Assembly: GCA_003569365.1 (NCBI GenBank)
Contig: BGOS01000003.1
Coordinates: forward strand, 128,315 to 192,314
DNA from: Anaerolineaceae bacterium
Lineage (GTDB): Bacteria; Chloroflexota; Anaerolineae; Anaerolineales; UBA11657
Reading direction: 5' to 3'
Length of the DNA stretch: 64,000 bases
In this document: piece by piece, positions 1 to 11,499 of the stretch
Layout: every line of letters starts with the position of its first letter
How positions within the stretch are numbered: position 1 is the stretch's first letter
Notes under the pieces: model-generated
The model's database searches: none
Told to the model about the DNA's origin: nothing
What the model saw: only the letters and a program-made list of their open reading frames with translations
Position numbers and translations under genes: made by a program

Positions 1-204
1 GGAGTCGAGACGCGCTTGCTGTTTGCCGGCAATATTTTGCGGCAGCCTGGTTACAAGGATATTGAGTGCCGGGTGGTGGGGGACCTTGCAAAATCTGATC
101 TGGTGATGGCGCATACCTTCTTTGTTGGCGTTTACCCCGGGCTTGACCAGCCGCGCCTGGATTACATGGTCGAAATGTTCGGCGAGTTTTTCGCCAGCCT
201 GTAG
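1..204 (+). CDS. C-terminal fragment of a DegT/DnrJ-type sugar aminotransferase/dehydratase (RfbH-like), truncated by window edge
   Basis: Reading frame open from window start to TAG at 202-204; 'NILRQPGYKDIECRVVGDLAKSDLVMAHTFFVGVYPGL' resembles the RfbH/DegT family C-terminus. Confidence 0.65.
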   Translation, partial: GVETRLLFAGNILRQPGYKDIECRVVGDLAKSDLVMAHTFFVGVYPGLDQPRLDYMVEMFGEFFASL

Positions 205-247
205 CCACGGCCGGGCGGTAGCGTTTTCGGTTGGTGTGGTTTAGCGC

Positions 248-960
248 GTGAAGCTTTCTGTTATCGTGTGCGTGTTTAATGAGCGCGAAACTATCCTCGA
301 ACTGTTGGAGCGGGTGCAACAAGCTGACCTTGGGCTGGATGGGAACGCGAAGTTATTCTGGTTGACAACTATTCCACCGATGGGACGCGTGAACTTCTTG
401 AGCTATATACAGCTACGCCGCGCTCTAACTGTAAAGTAATTTTCCAGACCGAGAATTTAGGCAAGGGTAACTCAGTGAGAACGGCAATTCCGCAGTGCAG
501 CGGCGACTTTTGTGTTACCCAAGATGCTGATTTGGAATATCACCCCCGCCATTTTGGCAGAATGCTCGGCTACGCAATGGAGCATGATCTCGACGTTGTA
601 TATGGGTCACGGGTGCTGGGTGGCAAACGTTATCATAGTTACGCAATCAATTATTGGGCTGTGCGGCTGCTCACTGCGCTTACCAATGTTTTGTTCGGCG
701 TGAGGTACACCGATGTTGCCACAAACTACAAGCTAGTGCGCACCAGCGTGCTCAAGAGTCTTCACCTTACTTGTTCAGGATTTGATCTGGATTTTGAATT
801 GAGCAACAAATTGGCGCTTGCGACACGAAGGATTGGCGAGGTGCCGATTGATTTTGAGCCCCGTACATTTGCCCAAGGCAAGAAGATCCGTGCACGCGAT
901 GGCATGCGGGCGTTCCTTGTTATTCTGCGGGACCGGTTTGTGCCGGGGGCTTGGCATTAG
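248..960 (+). pseudogene. Family 2 glycosyltransferase, apparent 1-nt frameshift near 331-337
   Basis: N-terminal part (MKLSVIVCVFNERETI) in the 248 frame; remainder (REVILVDNYSTDGTREL...QDADLEYHPRHF...) in the frame of the 475-960 ORF; aligns along its length with the intact paralogue at 964-1704. Confidence 0.8.
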
Positions 961-963
961 GCG

Positions 964-1704
964 GTGAAGCTGACCATTATCGTATGCGCGTTTAATGAGC
1001 GCGACACTATCGAGCAGTGCCTTGGACAGATCTTAGCTGCCGATCTGGGCGGCGGATGGGAGCGCGAGGTGATAGTGCTCGACAACTGCTCAACTGATGG
1101 AACCCGCGAGATCCTGCAGTCGTCTACTTGGCCAAGCACGAGGGTTGTGTTGAACGATCGAAACCTCGGCAAGGGTGGGTCGATCCGGTTGGGTTTTGAA
1201 TTGGCGGCTGGTGAGTACTGCGTCATTCAAGATGCCGATCTGGAATATCCGCCGGAGCAGCTTCGGCGCTTATTGGAGGCGGTGGAGGCGCGCAGTGCTG
1301 ATGCGGTACTTGGTTCGCGGGTGATTGGCGGTGCGGCCCGATACCACTACTTGCATGCCTTTCTTGGAATACGATTGCTTTCTGGATTAACCAACCTTAT
1401 GTTTGGCAGCAATCTGACGGATGTAGGCACGGCGATCAAATTGGTGCGAAGCGATATCGCAAAGTCGCTCAATCTCGTGTGCAACGGCTTTGACTTGGAT
1501 TTTGAGCTGGTGAACAAGATATTGTTAGCCGGTTTTGCGGTGCATGAAGTGCCGCTCGATTATTTTCCGCGCACATACGCGCAGGGAAAAAAGATCACGG
1601 TGCGGGACGGAGCCAAAGCGTTATGGGTGATTGTCAGGGATCGGCTTGGGCTTTCGCCGGTGCTGCGGCCTGATGCTGTTTTGATACGGCGTGTTGTAAA
1701 GTAG
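964..1704 (+). CDS. Family 2 glycosyltransferase (dolichyl-phosphate mannose synthase-like)
   Basis: 246 aa; LTIIVCAFNERDTIEQCL, VLDNCSTDGT, QDADLEYPPE motifs; GTG start. Confidence 0.85.
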   Translation: MKLTIIVCAFNERDTIEQCLGQILAADLGGGWEREVIVLDNCSTDGTREILQSSTWPSTRVVLNDRNLGKGGSIRLGFELAAGEYCVIQDADLEYPPEQLRRLLEAVEARSADAVLGSRVIGGAARYHYLHAFLGIRLLSGLTNLMFGSNLTDVGTAIKLVRSDIAKSLNLVCNGFDLDFELVNKILLAGFAVHEVPLDYFPRTYAQGKKITVRDGAKALWVIVRDRLGLSPVLRPDAVLIRRVVK

Positions 1705-1713
1705 GGGGACAGT

Positions 1714-2670
1714 ATGCGGATTGCATTTTCGGGTTCCATTGCTTATGACTACTTGATGACTTTCCCGGGAAGTTTTAAGGATCATATTCTTCCCAACATG
1801 CTTGATCGACTGAGCTTAAGTTTCTTGGTGGACAAGATGGACCGGCGCTCCGGCGGCATTGCCCCAAACATTGCCTACAACCATGCGCTTTTAGGCGGGG
1901 ATGCAACGATTCTCGGTACGGTGGGAGTCGACTTCTCCGGCTACCGTGAGAGTTTGCTGGCAGCCGGGGTGAAGCTTGATGGTGTGCGAGAGGTGGAGGG
2001 GTTGTTCACGGCGTCATTTTTTGTGACTACTGATCAGGATCATGCGCAGATTGCATCTTTCTACTCTGGCGCGATGGCGCGGTCGAGTGAGGTGCGCTTG
2101 GCGGAGCTGAAGCCACCACCGGATTTGGTTGTGATTTCGCCGGATGATCCCACTACGATGCGGGAGCGGGTGCTTGAGTGTGGGTCGGCGGGCGTGCCTT
2201 ACTTATACGATCCCGGCCAGCAAATTGTGCGACTGGATAATGATGATCTGCGCGCTGGGATTGCGGGAGCTCACATGTTGTTTGTGAATGACTATGAGTT
2301 CGGATTGCTGGGGCAGAAACTGGGAGTCAGCGTTGAAGAGATTGTGGGGCGGGGTACGATTTTGGTAATCACCAAAGGAGCTGCAGGGTCGGTGACCTAC
2401 GCCGACGGGCGGGAGTGTTCGGCACCCGCATATCCAGCTGCGGTGGAAGCTGATCCGACCGGTGTCGGCGATGCCTTTCGGGGCGGCTGGCTGCGCGGCG
2501 TGGCAGCTGGTTTGTCATGGGATCTGTGCGCGCGCGTTGGAGCTCTCACGGCAACATATTGCTTGGAGCACGTGGGCTCGCAAGGGCATCGTTATTCAAT
2601 TTTGGAATTTGTGGAGCGGTTTCGCAAACTGCACGACGACCGGGGAGCGCTGGATGTTTTTTTGCGCTAG
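1714..2670 (+). CDS. PfkB-family carbohydrate/nucleoside kinase, adenosine kinase-like
   Basis: 318 aa; N-terminal GSIAYDYL, C-terminal 'DPTGVGDAFRGGW' PfkB signature; next to S-adenosylhomocysteinase, matching the adenosine salvage step. Confidence 0.85.
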   Translation: MRIAFSGSIAYDYLMTFPGSFKDHILPNMLDRLSLSFLVDKMDRRSGGIAPNIAYNHALLGGDATILGTVGVDFSGYRESLLAAGVKLDGVREVEGLFTASFFVTTDQDHAQIASFYSGAMARSSEVRLAELKPPPDLVVISPDDPTTMRERVLECGSAGVPYLYDPGQQIVRLDNDDLRAGIAGAHMLFVNDYEFGLLGQKLGVSVEEIVGRGTILVITKGAAGSVTYADGRECSAPAYPAAVEADPTGVGDAFRGGWLRGVAAGLSWDLCARVGALTATYCLEHVGSQGHRYSILEFVERFRKLHDDRGALDVFLR

Positions 2671-2709
2671 CGCCCCAAAGTTGATTGTGAAATAGTACAA
2701 TATGGCAAT

Positions 2710-2741
2710 CGGGCGCCAAGGGCTGGCAGCCCGTTTTCTTT
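2710..2741 (+). terminator. Intrinsic terminator after the PfkB kinase gene
   Basis: CGGGC-GCCA-AGGGC-TGGC-A-GCCCG hairpin followed by TTTTCTTT. Confidence 0.6.
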
Positions 2742-2829
2742 GTGCCGTAGAGTTTGGAGTTGTCTAAGCTGGGCGGAGTGGTGCGTGTTTAGTGGAATTG
2801 CGCTTCGTTGCGTTGTCCCATCTAATTAA

Positions 2830-4119
<1,290 letters not shown>

Positions 4120-4145
4120 ACTACGGCGATTTACTGTGGTGTCTG

Positions 4146-4181
4146 CGAGCCCAAGGTTTTACCTTGGGCTCGTTTGTTTTT
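4146..4181 (+). terminator. Intrinsic terminator after ahcY
   Basis: Perfect 11-bp stem CGAGCCCAAGG/CCTTGGGCTCG, TTTTA loop, then TTTGTTTTT. Confidence 0.9.
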
Positions 4182-4294
4182 CGGGCGGGTTGCTAGGGGT
4201 TATTTTAAAAAATGGACTGTTTCAGAATTTACTGAATCGATTTCAGTTTGACCGCCCTGCAGCGATTTTAGTTGGAGAGGGTTGCTGGTGGTTG

Positions 4295-5341
4295 CTAAAT
4301 CAATCCCATTGCCTGGCACAGCTCGGCATTCTGAAGTGAGCCGCCAGCCGCGCCCTTAATAGTGTTATGCGAGAGCACCACATAGCGGGCGTGCAGTACG
4401 CTGTCGGTGCGCACGCGGCCGATGACAGTTGTCATGCCGCCGCCAGCTTCCCGGTCCAAGCGTGGCTGCGGGCGGCTTGGTTCGGAGCGCACCTCGATTG
4501 TGCGGGCAGGCGAGCTGGGCAGGCTGGCAACGATTGCAGGCGGCTTGAACGCTTGGAGCACAGCTGTGATTTCGGCGGGCGTTGCGGGAGTATCAAACTC
4601 TACTGTAACGCAAACTGTGTGGCCATCCAGCACGGGCACCCGGTTTGTGTGGGCTGAGATGGGAAGCAGTGCGGGTTCAATGTGCCCTGGTTGTAATGCC
4701 CCCAGCATCTTGCAGGTCTCCCGCTCCATTTTTTCTTCCTCGCCACTGATGTAAGGGATTACGTTATCTGTGAGGTCCATGGCGGGTACGCCGGGATAAC
4801 CGGCGCCTGAGGCGGCCTGCATGGAGACGGCAAAGATGCGGCGCAAGCCAAACGCAGCCTGCAGCGGTTTGAGTGAGACTGTGAAGCCGGTTGCTGTGCA
4901 GTTGCAGTTGGTGGCTATCGAGCCGGACCAGTTGCGGACACGGCGCTGCGTCGTGAGCAGGGTGGCATGGTCGGCGTTTACCTCCGGGATTAGCAGCGGC
5001 ACGTCGGCCGCCATGCGATAGGCAGATGCATTCGAGAACACGTGGTGGCCGGCAGCAGCAAACGCAGGCTCAATGTCGCGCGCAAGATCGGCCGAGATGG
5101 CGCTGAATACGATTTCCGCATCCAGGCCGGGCTCGGTCTCGCTTACGCGCATCGTGCGCGCCCAGTCCGGCATGTCGCCGGGCAGTATCCAACGGCAGCC
5201 TTCTCCGTAGGTCTGGCCAATTGTGCGGTCTGAGCCGGTCAACGCCGTTACTTCAAACCACGGGTGGTTGTGCAGCAATTGTACGAAGCGCTGTCCGACT
5301 GCACCGGTAGCGCCCAACACTGCGACTTTACGCTTGCTCAT
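4295..5341 (-). CDS. asd: Aspartate-semialdehyde dehydrogenase
   Basis: 348 aa; VAVLGATGAVGQRF N-terminus; 'GSIATNCNCTATGFTVSLKPL' active-site region. Confidence 0.92.
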   Translation of the reverse strand: MSKRKVAVLGATGAVGQRFVQLLHNHPWFEVTALTGSDRTIGQTYGEGCRWILPGDMPDWARTMRVSETEPGLDAEIVFSAISADLARDIEPAFAAAGHHVFSNASAYRMAADVPLLIPEVNADHATLLTTQRRVRNWSGSIATNCNCTATGFTVSLKPLQAAFGLRRIFAVSMQAASGAGYPGVPAMDLTDNVIPYISGEEEKMERETCKMLGALQPGHIEPALLPISAHTNRVPVLDGHTVCVTVEFDTPATPAEITAVLQAFKPPAIVASLPSSPARTIEVRSEPSRPQPRLDREAGGGMTTVIGRVRTDSVLHARYVVLSHNTIKGAAGGSLQNAELCQAMGLI

Positions 5342-5363
5342 CGACGAAGTTCTCCACTATGTG

Positions 5364-6773
5364 TCAGGTGACGATCAAATTGTGTATGGCGCGTACTGAG
5401 TTGTCCGATTGTTCTGCGGCCACAATCAGGCTGATGCTGCATTCGGACGAGCCTTGGGCAATTGCGAGAATATTGATGTGCTGGTTGCCAAGTGCGGTAA
5501 ATACGCGGCCGGGAATTCCCGCAACAGTACTCATTCCCGAGCCAACGACGGACACAATCACCACGCCAGTTCGGTCCCAGATGCGGTCAATTTCGTTGCG
5601 CGAGAGTTCGCCTGTAAATTCGCTGTTCAATGCGGTGATGACGCGTTCGGTGCTTGGGCTTGGTACCGTGAAGCAGATGCTCTGCTCGGAGGAGGCTTGC
5701 GTGATTAGTGTGACGCTTGTGCCTGTGCGTGCAACAGCGCCAAATGCGCGCGCTGCAATGCCTTGCACGCCCAGCATGCCGCGTCCTTCAATGGTAACGA
5801 GGCTCTGATCTTTGATTGCAGTTACTGCTTTCAACGGTTCGGCGCTTGAAGATCCGGTGCCGTCAGCCACAATGCGCGTTGCCGGCCCGGTCGGGTTGAA
5901 GGTATTGCGGATCCAGAGCGTGCCGCCGTGCTCAATCATCGGACGCACTGCCAGTGGATGAAGTACCTTTGCGCCGTAGAACGCCAGCTCTGAGATCTCG
6001 CGGAAGGTGACGGTTGGCAGCGTGCGGGCGTTGGGCGCGATGCGCGGGTCGGTGCTCATCACGCCATCTACATCTGTCCAAATAACAACTTCATCCGCAG
6101 CCATTACGCTGCCAATGATGGCAGCGGTGTAATCACTGCCGCCGCGCCCGAGTGTGGTTATGGCACCAGCGGCGGTGGCGCCAATGAAGCCGGTTATGAC
6201 TGGTACAGTGCGATTCTGCAGTAGCGGCAAAAGTTTCGCGCGGCAGAGCTCGCGTGTTGTGTCAAAGTCGGGACGGGCCGCTTGAAAGGTTGCATCTGTG
6301 CGAATGAGCTCCATCGAGCGCACGGCTTCGGCTGCGCACCCGCTTTCGCGAAGGTGGCCAGCCATGATGTGCATGCAGATGCGTTCGCCGAGCGAGGAGA
6401 TTGCATCCAATGCGCGTGGGGATGCCTCGCCAAGTACCTCCACAGCATGGCAAAGCGCGCGGAATTCTCCGATGTGCGTGTCGATGCGTTCCCGCACGAG
6501 GGACTGCTCCGCGGGTGTTGTAAGCAGGGATACGACAGTGTCAGCATGGCGGGTGTGCAGTGTGGCGGCGAGGTCCTGCCAGCCACGGTTGCCGCGGGAT
6601 GCACTGTGGGCGCCCTCGAGGAGCAGGTTGGTGACGCCACTCATGGCTGAGACAACGACCGCGACTCGTGTGCCCTTTGCATGTTCGGCACGCACGAGCC
6701 CGGCCGCCACGCGGATCGCTTCGCTGCTGCCAACGGAAGTGCCGCCAAATTTCATTATGCTAAGCGTGGTCAT
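5364..6773 (-). CDS. lysC: Aspartate kinase
   Basis: 469 aa; MKFGGTSVGS, GFIGATAAGAITTLGRGGSDYTA, C-terminal ACT repeats. Confidence 0.95.
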   Translation of the reverse strand: MTTLSIMKFGGTSVGSSEAIRVAAGLVRAEHAKGTRVAVVVSAMSGVTNLLLEGAHSASRGNRGWQDLAATLHTRHADTVVSLLTTPAEQSLVRERIDTHIGEFRALCHAVEVLGEASPRALDAISSLGERICMHIMAGHLRESGCAAEAVRSMELIRTDATFQAARPDFDTTRELCRAKLLPLLQNRTVPVITGFIGATAAGAITTLGRGGSDYTAAIIGSVMAADEVVIWTDVDGVMSTDPRIAPNARTLPTVTFREISELAFYGAKVLHPLAVRPMIEHGGTLWIRNTFNPTGPATRIVADGTGSSSAEPLKAVTAIKDQSLVTIEGRGMLGVQGIAARAFGAVARTGTSVTLITQASSEQSICFTVPSPSTERVITALNSEFTGELSRNEIDRIWDRTGVVIVSVVGSGMSTVAGIPGRVFTALGNQHINILAIAQGSSECSISLIVAAEQSDNSVRAIHNLIVT

Positions 6774-7030
6774 AGGTCTGTGGCGAGTGTGAGCCAGGGG
6801 CGCGCGCGTCCGCTAGTTTGCAGTGCGAATTGTTTTAGGCGGTGCGAGAAGTCGAGTTGGAAAGAAGCGGAGTTACGGGCTGAGTATCTTTGATCTGATT
6901 ATAGTGTGAGTGCTTGTGGTGCTTTACTGTGCAGATTTTATCAGAGAGTGGAGCGTTGGGTAGTGGTGTTGGGCAGCTGGTGCTTGCGCGTGATTATAAA
7001 AGATACAATTGACTTGGTCGTGGTTGAATT

Positions 7031-8380
7031 TTGCACCCTCTAGATCCTTACGAAGTGCTGGGCGTGCGCCCCGGATGCTCGGCTGATGAAATTCGGCGGG
7101 CGCTGAATGCTCATATTGCGGCTGTGAACTACAGCTTGGACCCGCAGGCGGTGGAGCGTTTGCCACAACTCTACGATGCTGGTGCGGCTCTGCTTGCGCA
7201 GGCAGGGGAAGCGCGGGTGACCGGCCAAATTGATTTGGATGCCCGGGTGCGGCAGCGCCGGCGCCGGGCGCGCAGTGCCTCCCTGCCTGTTTATATGGTG
7301 TTTGCAATTGGTGTATGCGTGGTGTATTTTGTGGTGCGGCCGAGTGACGCGATGGGTGCGATTTGGCGCGTGATTGATCTTGTGACGGGCCAGCCGCAAT
7401 GGACTGTTTTGGCGGCAGTGCCAGCAACAATTGTGGCTGAGCAGGCAGGGCCCGGTGTCGAAGCGACGATGCCTGCTCCGGGCATATCGGTGGAGGTGGC
7501 AGCTCCGAGTCAAGTTGTTTCGGCTACGCCAGTACCGATTGTGGCAAGCGCAACCGCCGCAGCCACCATGGTTCCTGAGTTGCGGGCTTGTATTGCGGGT
7601 CCCGGCCTAAATGTGCGGGCTGGTCCCGGCACCAATTATGAGCGCATAGAGCTGCTCACGAGCAATCAGTGCGTCGTAATAGAAGCAGTCGATCGCAGTG
7701 GCTTATGGGTGTTAGTGTCTGCTAAGGATGCCTTTACCGGTACGGGCTGGGTTTCACTGCCTTATCTGTTGCTGCCGAAGGGGGAACTAAAGGTGCCGGT
7801 TGCAACGGCGGCTGCGCAGCCTTTAGCTCCGTCTGTGGCAGCTGCTCCGGTGCCGGCAGTAGAGCCGGCGGCGCAGCTGGTACCCGCCGCGGTGGTTGGG
7901 CTTGGCCAAATAAAGAATGCACCTGAAGCGTGCCTGATGACTTTAAACGGAGCGACAAGCGCTGAACTCAACCAACAGCTGCAGGCATTGCTTGCTGTGC
8001 AGGGTACGCGCGGGGTGGGGCGCACGGATATGGAATTTGGGCTGAACTATGTGCGCTACCGCGACGGCAGCTGTGGCGCCATGGGTGACGCTAAAGTGAC
8101 TTTGAAGCAGACGGTGCTAATGCCGTGCTGGGCTCCGCCACCGGAAGCAGAAGCGGCGCTGGTGGCGCGCTGGCAGGTGCAGATGATGGACCGGATTGCG
8201 GTGCATGAGCAGCGGCATGTGGATATCAACATTGGTGGCCGCGAGACGATAGAGGCGGCAGTGCGCGCAGTTACGTGCGAAAACATAGAAGCAGAGTTCA
8301 GCCGGGCTGTGGCGGCAGTGACGGCGCAGCATGCGCTGTTCGATGCAGACTCAGCCAACCACACCGCGCGTTGGCCTTAG
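7031..8380 (+). CDS. Multidomain membrane protein: degenerate J-like N-terminus, TM helix, bacterial SH3 domain, C-terminal DUF922-like putative Zn protease
   Basis: 449 aa, TTG start; DPYEVLGVRPGCSADEIRRAL; TM 'LPVYMVFAIGVCVVYFVV'; SH3b 'LNVRAGPGTNYERIELL'; 'HEQRHVDI' HExxH. Confidence 0.7.
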   Translation: MHPLDPYEVLGVRPGCSADEIRRALNAHIAAVNYSLDPQAVERLPQLYDAGAALLAQAGEARVTGQIDLDARVRQRRRRARSASLPVYMVFAIGVCVVYFVVRPSDAMGAIWRVIDLVTGQPQWTVLAAVPATIVAEQAGPGVEATMPAPGISVEVAAPSQVVSATPVPIVASATAAATMVPELRACIAGPGLNVRAGPGTNYERIELLTSNQCVVIEAVDRSGLWVLVSAKDAFTGTGWVSLPYLLLPKGELKVPVATAAAQPLAPSVAAAPVPAVEPAAQLVPAAVVGLGQIKNAPEACLMTLNGATSAELNQQLQALLAVQGTRGVGRTDMEFGLNYVRYRDGSCGAMGDAKVTLKQTVLMPCWAPPPEAEAALVARWQVQMMDRIAVHEQRHVDINIGGRETIEAAVRAVTCENIEAEFSRAVAAVTAQHALFDADSANHTARWP

Positions 8381-8536
8381 CGTTCGCCTGCTGATTTTGC
8401 GGGTGCTCCGTCCCCGCGAAAGAAAACAAAGTATCTGTAGTCCGCTTAAGGTGTTATTTGATGTAAGAGGTTGCTAAGGTTTGCGTGCGCCGCTCTATTC
8501 GTAAGTTGAGGTCAACGAATGTGTTCGGCTTGGGCG

Positions 8537-9121
8537 CTATGGTTTTTGGGGGTAAACGCCGCGCTCGACGATGTGGCAAATTATGTGCCCGACTGAAATG
8601 TGAAGCTCCTGAATCAGTGCAGTTGCCGTGCTGGGCACGGAGACACAGATCTGCGCAAGCTCGCGCAGTGGACCAGCGGCACCGGTTAAGGCTACTGTCG
8701 CAATACCGAGCGCGTGGGCAGCTTCAAAAGCGCGCAGCACATTTGGCGACGCGCCACTTGTGCTAATGCCAAGCAGTACATCCCCGCGTTTGCCAAGCGC
8801 CTGTACCTGCCGGGCAAAAATATCCTCGAACTTAAAGTCATTTACGAAACCGGTTAGGAAAGAGGTGTCGGTGGTGAGCGCGAGCGCAGGCAGGGCCGGC
8901 CGCACAAATCCTGCCGTGAGCCGGCTGGTAAATTCCGCTGCAAGGTGCTGGCAATCGGCCGCACTGCCGCCGTTGCCGCAAAGCATTAATTTTCCGCCAT
9001 TACGCAGGCATTCTATTATTTTCTGTGCAGCAGATGAAATTGATGCGGTGCATTCTGTGGCTGTTGCACGGCGCAAGTCTGCGCCGGTTAGCAAGTGTGT
9101 CTCGATGTGATCGGCAGACAT
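8537..9121 (-). CDS. gmhA: SIS-domain phosphosugar isomerase, phosphoheptose isomerase-like
   Basis: MSADHIETH...; CGNGGSAADCQHLAAEF and ISTSGASPNV; start set at internal ATG 9121 because the longer ORF overlaps ribH. Confidence 0.8.
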   Translation of the reverse strand: MSADHIETHLLTGADLRRATATECTASISSAAQKIIECLRNGGKLMLCGNGGSAADCQHLAAEFTSRLTAGFVRPALPALALTTDTSFLTGFVNDFKFEDIFARQVQALGKRGDVLLGISTSGASPNVLRAFEAAHALGIATVALTGAAGPLRELAQICVSVPSTATALIQELHISVGHIICHIVERGVYPQKP

Positions 9122-9125
9122 GCGC

Positions 9126-9596
9126 TTAGGCGCCGAGTTGTCGCAGCAGCGTGGCCATTTCAATGGCGGCCTGTGCAGCGTGCGCACCGTGATTGCCAGC
9201 TTTGGTGCCGGCACGCTCCCAAGCCTGCTCAATATTTTCGGTGGTGAGCACGCCAAAAATTACGGGCACCCCGCTTTGTTGTCCGGCACTTGCAATTCCG
9301 CTAGCAGCTTGGGCAGACACTAGCTCGTAATGGGTGGTTGCTCCGCGAATTACTACGCCGAGGCAAATCACAGCATCGTACTTTCGGGAATCGGCCAGCT
9401 TCTTCGCAATCAGCGGGAGCTCGAAAGCGCCGGGCACCCAGGCAACATCTACATCTGGCTCGGCAACGCCATGCATGCGCAGGGCTGTTTGGGCGCCGCG
9501 CAGCAGCTCCAAGCCGATGCTGTCGTTGAAGCGTGAAATTGCGATTGCGATCTTCAGGCCGGTGCCAATTAGATGGCCCTCAAAAAGTTTCCCCAT
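9126..9596 (-). CDS. ribH: 6,7-dimethyl-8-ribityllumazine synthase
   Basis: 156 aa; [39 protein letters not shown]. Confidence 0.96.
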   Translation of the reverse strand: MGKLFEGHLIGTGLKIAIAISRFNDSIGLELLRGAQTALRMHGVAEPDVDVAWVPGAFELPLIAKKLADSRKYDAVICLGVVIRGATTHYELVSAQAASGIASAGQQSGVPVIFGVLTTENIEQAWERAGTKAGNHGAHAAQAAIEMATLLRQLGA

Positions 9597-9664
9597 GATT
9601 TAATTCTCCACGGTTGGTATTTGGATTTAGTGTCTAGGTCGCAGCTTGCTGGTCGGGTTTGGGA

Positions 9665-10876
9665 TCACCCAGGCAGGCTGTGGCCCATTTTCTCGCGCTT
9701 GGTTTGCAAATAGAAGTTGTTATGGCCGTTCGCGCCAACTATTAGTGGCACGCGCTCCGTCACCTCTATGCCGTGCCGGTGCAGTCCATCCTGTTTGGCT
9801 GGGTTGTTGGTGAGCAGGCGGATGCGGTTGACGCCGAGGTCGCGCAGAATTTGAGCAGCAACTCCGTAGTCCCGGGCATCCGCGGGCAAGCCCAGTTGAT
9901 GGTTGGCTTCCACGGTATCCAAGCCCCCGTCCTGCAGCGCATAGGCGCGGATCTTATTGAGCAGTCCGATGCCGCGCCCTTCTTGGCGCAGGTAAAGGAT
10001 GATGCCAATTCCAGCTTCCATTACGAGGCGCTGCGCCTCTGCCAGTTGGGCACCGCAGTCACAGCGCTGCGAGCCAAGCACATCGCCGGTGAGGCATTCG
10101 GAATGCAGGCGTACAAGTGGTACTTGTGATGCAGTTAGCGAGAGGTCACCAGCGACCAGAGCCAGTTGGGGTGGCTGGAGCAGCTCGTCCTGGTAGGCGA
10201 TCAAGCGGTAGTTGCCGAAGCGCGTCGGCAGTGTTGTTTCAGCGTGGCGGGTGGCTATTGCTGCGTGTTGGTTGCGGTACGCGCATAAGTCTGCGATTGA
10301 AATAATTTTGATGCGGTGGCGCGCGGCAAATTCTTCAAGGAGCGGCATGCGGGCCATCGTGCCATCTGGTGCCATGATTTCGCATATCACTGCTGCGGGC
10401 TGCAGGCCAGCCAGCTTGGCCATGTCGAGCGAGGCTTCTGTTTGGCCGCGGCGCGTGAGTACGCCACCAGGTGCGGCGCGCAGCGGGAACACATGCCCGG
10501 GGCGCCCGAGATCTGCTGGCGTTGTTTGCGGGTTGAGCAGGGCGCGGATGGTGGTGCTGCGGTCAAAAGCCGAGATGCCGGTGGAAACGCCGTGGCGGGC
10601 TTCAACTGAGATTGTGAACGGCGTGCCAAATCCGGACGTGTTGGAGTTCGAAGGCACCATCAGCGGCAGTTCAAGCGCGTCGAGGCGCTCGCCGGGCATG
10701 GAGATGCAGATCAGGCCGCACGCTTCCCGCGCCATAAAGTTGACTGCTTCCGGTGTGGCGAACTCGCCTGCGATTGCAAGGTCGCCCTCGTTCTCGCGGT
10801 CTTCATCATCCACGATGATGATGAATTTGCCAGCGCGAAAATCCTGCAGCGCAGAGTCAATTGTTGCCAGTGTCAT
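9665..10876 (-). CDS. ribBA: Bifunctional 3,4-dihydroxy-2-butanone-4-phosphate synthase / GTP cyclohydrolase II
   Basis: [19 protein letters not shown]-terminal [32 protein letters not shown]; start probably at 10876 (MTLATID). Confidence 0.96.
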   Translation of the reverse strand: MTLATIDSALQDFRAGKFIIIVDDEDRENEGDLAIAGEFATPEAVNFMAREACGLICISMPGERLDALELPLMVPSNSNTSGFGTPFTISVEARHGVSTGISAFDRSTTIRALLNPQTTPADLGRPGHVFPLRAAPGGVLTRRGQTEASLDMAKLAGLQPAAVICEIMAPDGTMARMPLLEEFAARHRIKIISIADLCAYRNQHAAIATRHAETTLPTRFGNYRLIAYQDELLQPPQLALVAGDLSLTASQVPLVRLHSECLTGDVLGSQRCDCGAQLAEAQRLVMEAGIGIILYLRQEGRGIGLLNKIRAYALQDGGLDTVEANHQLGLPADARDYGVAAQILRDLGVNRIRLLTNNPAKQDGLHRHGIEVTERVPLIVGANGHNNFYLQTKREKMGHSLPG

Positions 10877-11468
10877 GGCGCACCCCCTCAACCAGTGATT
10901 TGACGTACTTGCCGAGAATGTCGACTTCGATGTTTACCCGGTCCCCGATTGGTTTGCGGGGCAGTGTGATGTGCGTTTGGGTGTAAGCCACAAGCATGAA
11001 TGTGAAATGCTTGCTGGTGACATCCACCACCGTCAGGCTTGTGCCATCGATGGCGACATACCCTTTGGGAACAATCAGGCGCAGCAAGTCGGGCGCAGGG
11101 TCAATTGTGAGCCACAGCGAATCGCCTTCGGGCTGCTTCTTGGTGATGACGCCGGTACCGTCCACATGGCCCTGCACAAAGTGGCCGCCGATGCGGCCGT
11201 TGGCTGCAAGTGAACGCTCCAGATTTACTTCCGCATCAGTTAGCAGCTCGCCGAGGTTGGTGCAGCGCAGTGTTTCTGGCGAGAGCCCAACGGTGAATGA
11301 TTGTGGAGTGAATTCTGTGACAGTGAGGCAGGTGCCGTTGATGGCGATGCTGTGGCCAAGCTGCACATCCGCCAGCACGCTGGCAGCTGCTATGCGCAGT
11401 TGCCAGCTGTCCGCGCTTTGCCAGAGGCGTTGCACGCGCCCCACTTCCTCAACAATTCCAGTGAACAT
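10857..11468 (-). CDS. ribE: Riboflavin synthase, alpha subunit
   Basis: 203 aa; [10 protein letters not shown], internal lumazine-binding repeat (FTGIVEE.../[12 protein letters not shown]). Confidence 0.95.
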   Translation of the reverse strand: MFTGIVEEVGRVQRLWQSADSWQLRIAAASVLADVQLGHSIAINGTCLTVTEFTPQSFTVGLSPETLRCTNLGELLTDAEVNLERSLAANGRIGGHFVQGHVDGTGVITKKQPEGDSLWLTIDPAPDLLRLIVPKGYVAIDGTSLTVVDVTSKHFTFMLVAYTQTHITLPRKPIGDRVNIEVDILGKYVKSLVEGVRHDTGNN

Positions 11469-11499
11469 CAGTATGAATTAACTTTTACAGTCGCGGATA

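Noticed and set aside
6774-7030. Lysine riboswitch or T-box upstream of lysC
   Set aside because: No recognisable L-box or T-box conserved segments in the minus-strand leader.
8381-8536. Terminator at the convergent end of the 7031 gene and gmhA
   Set aside because: A GCGGG/CCCGC hairpin exists but lacks a downstream T-tract on either strand.
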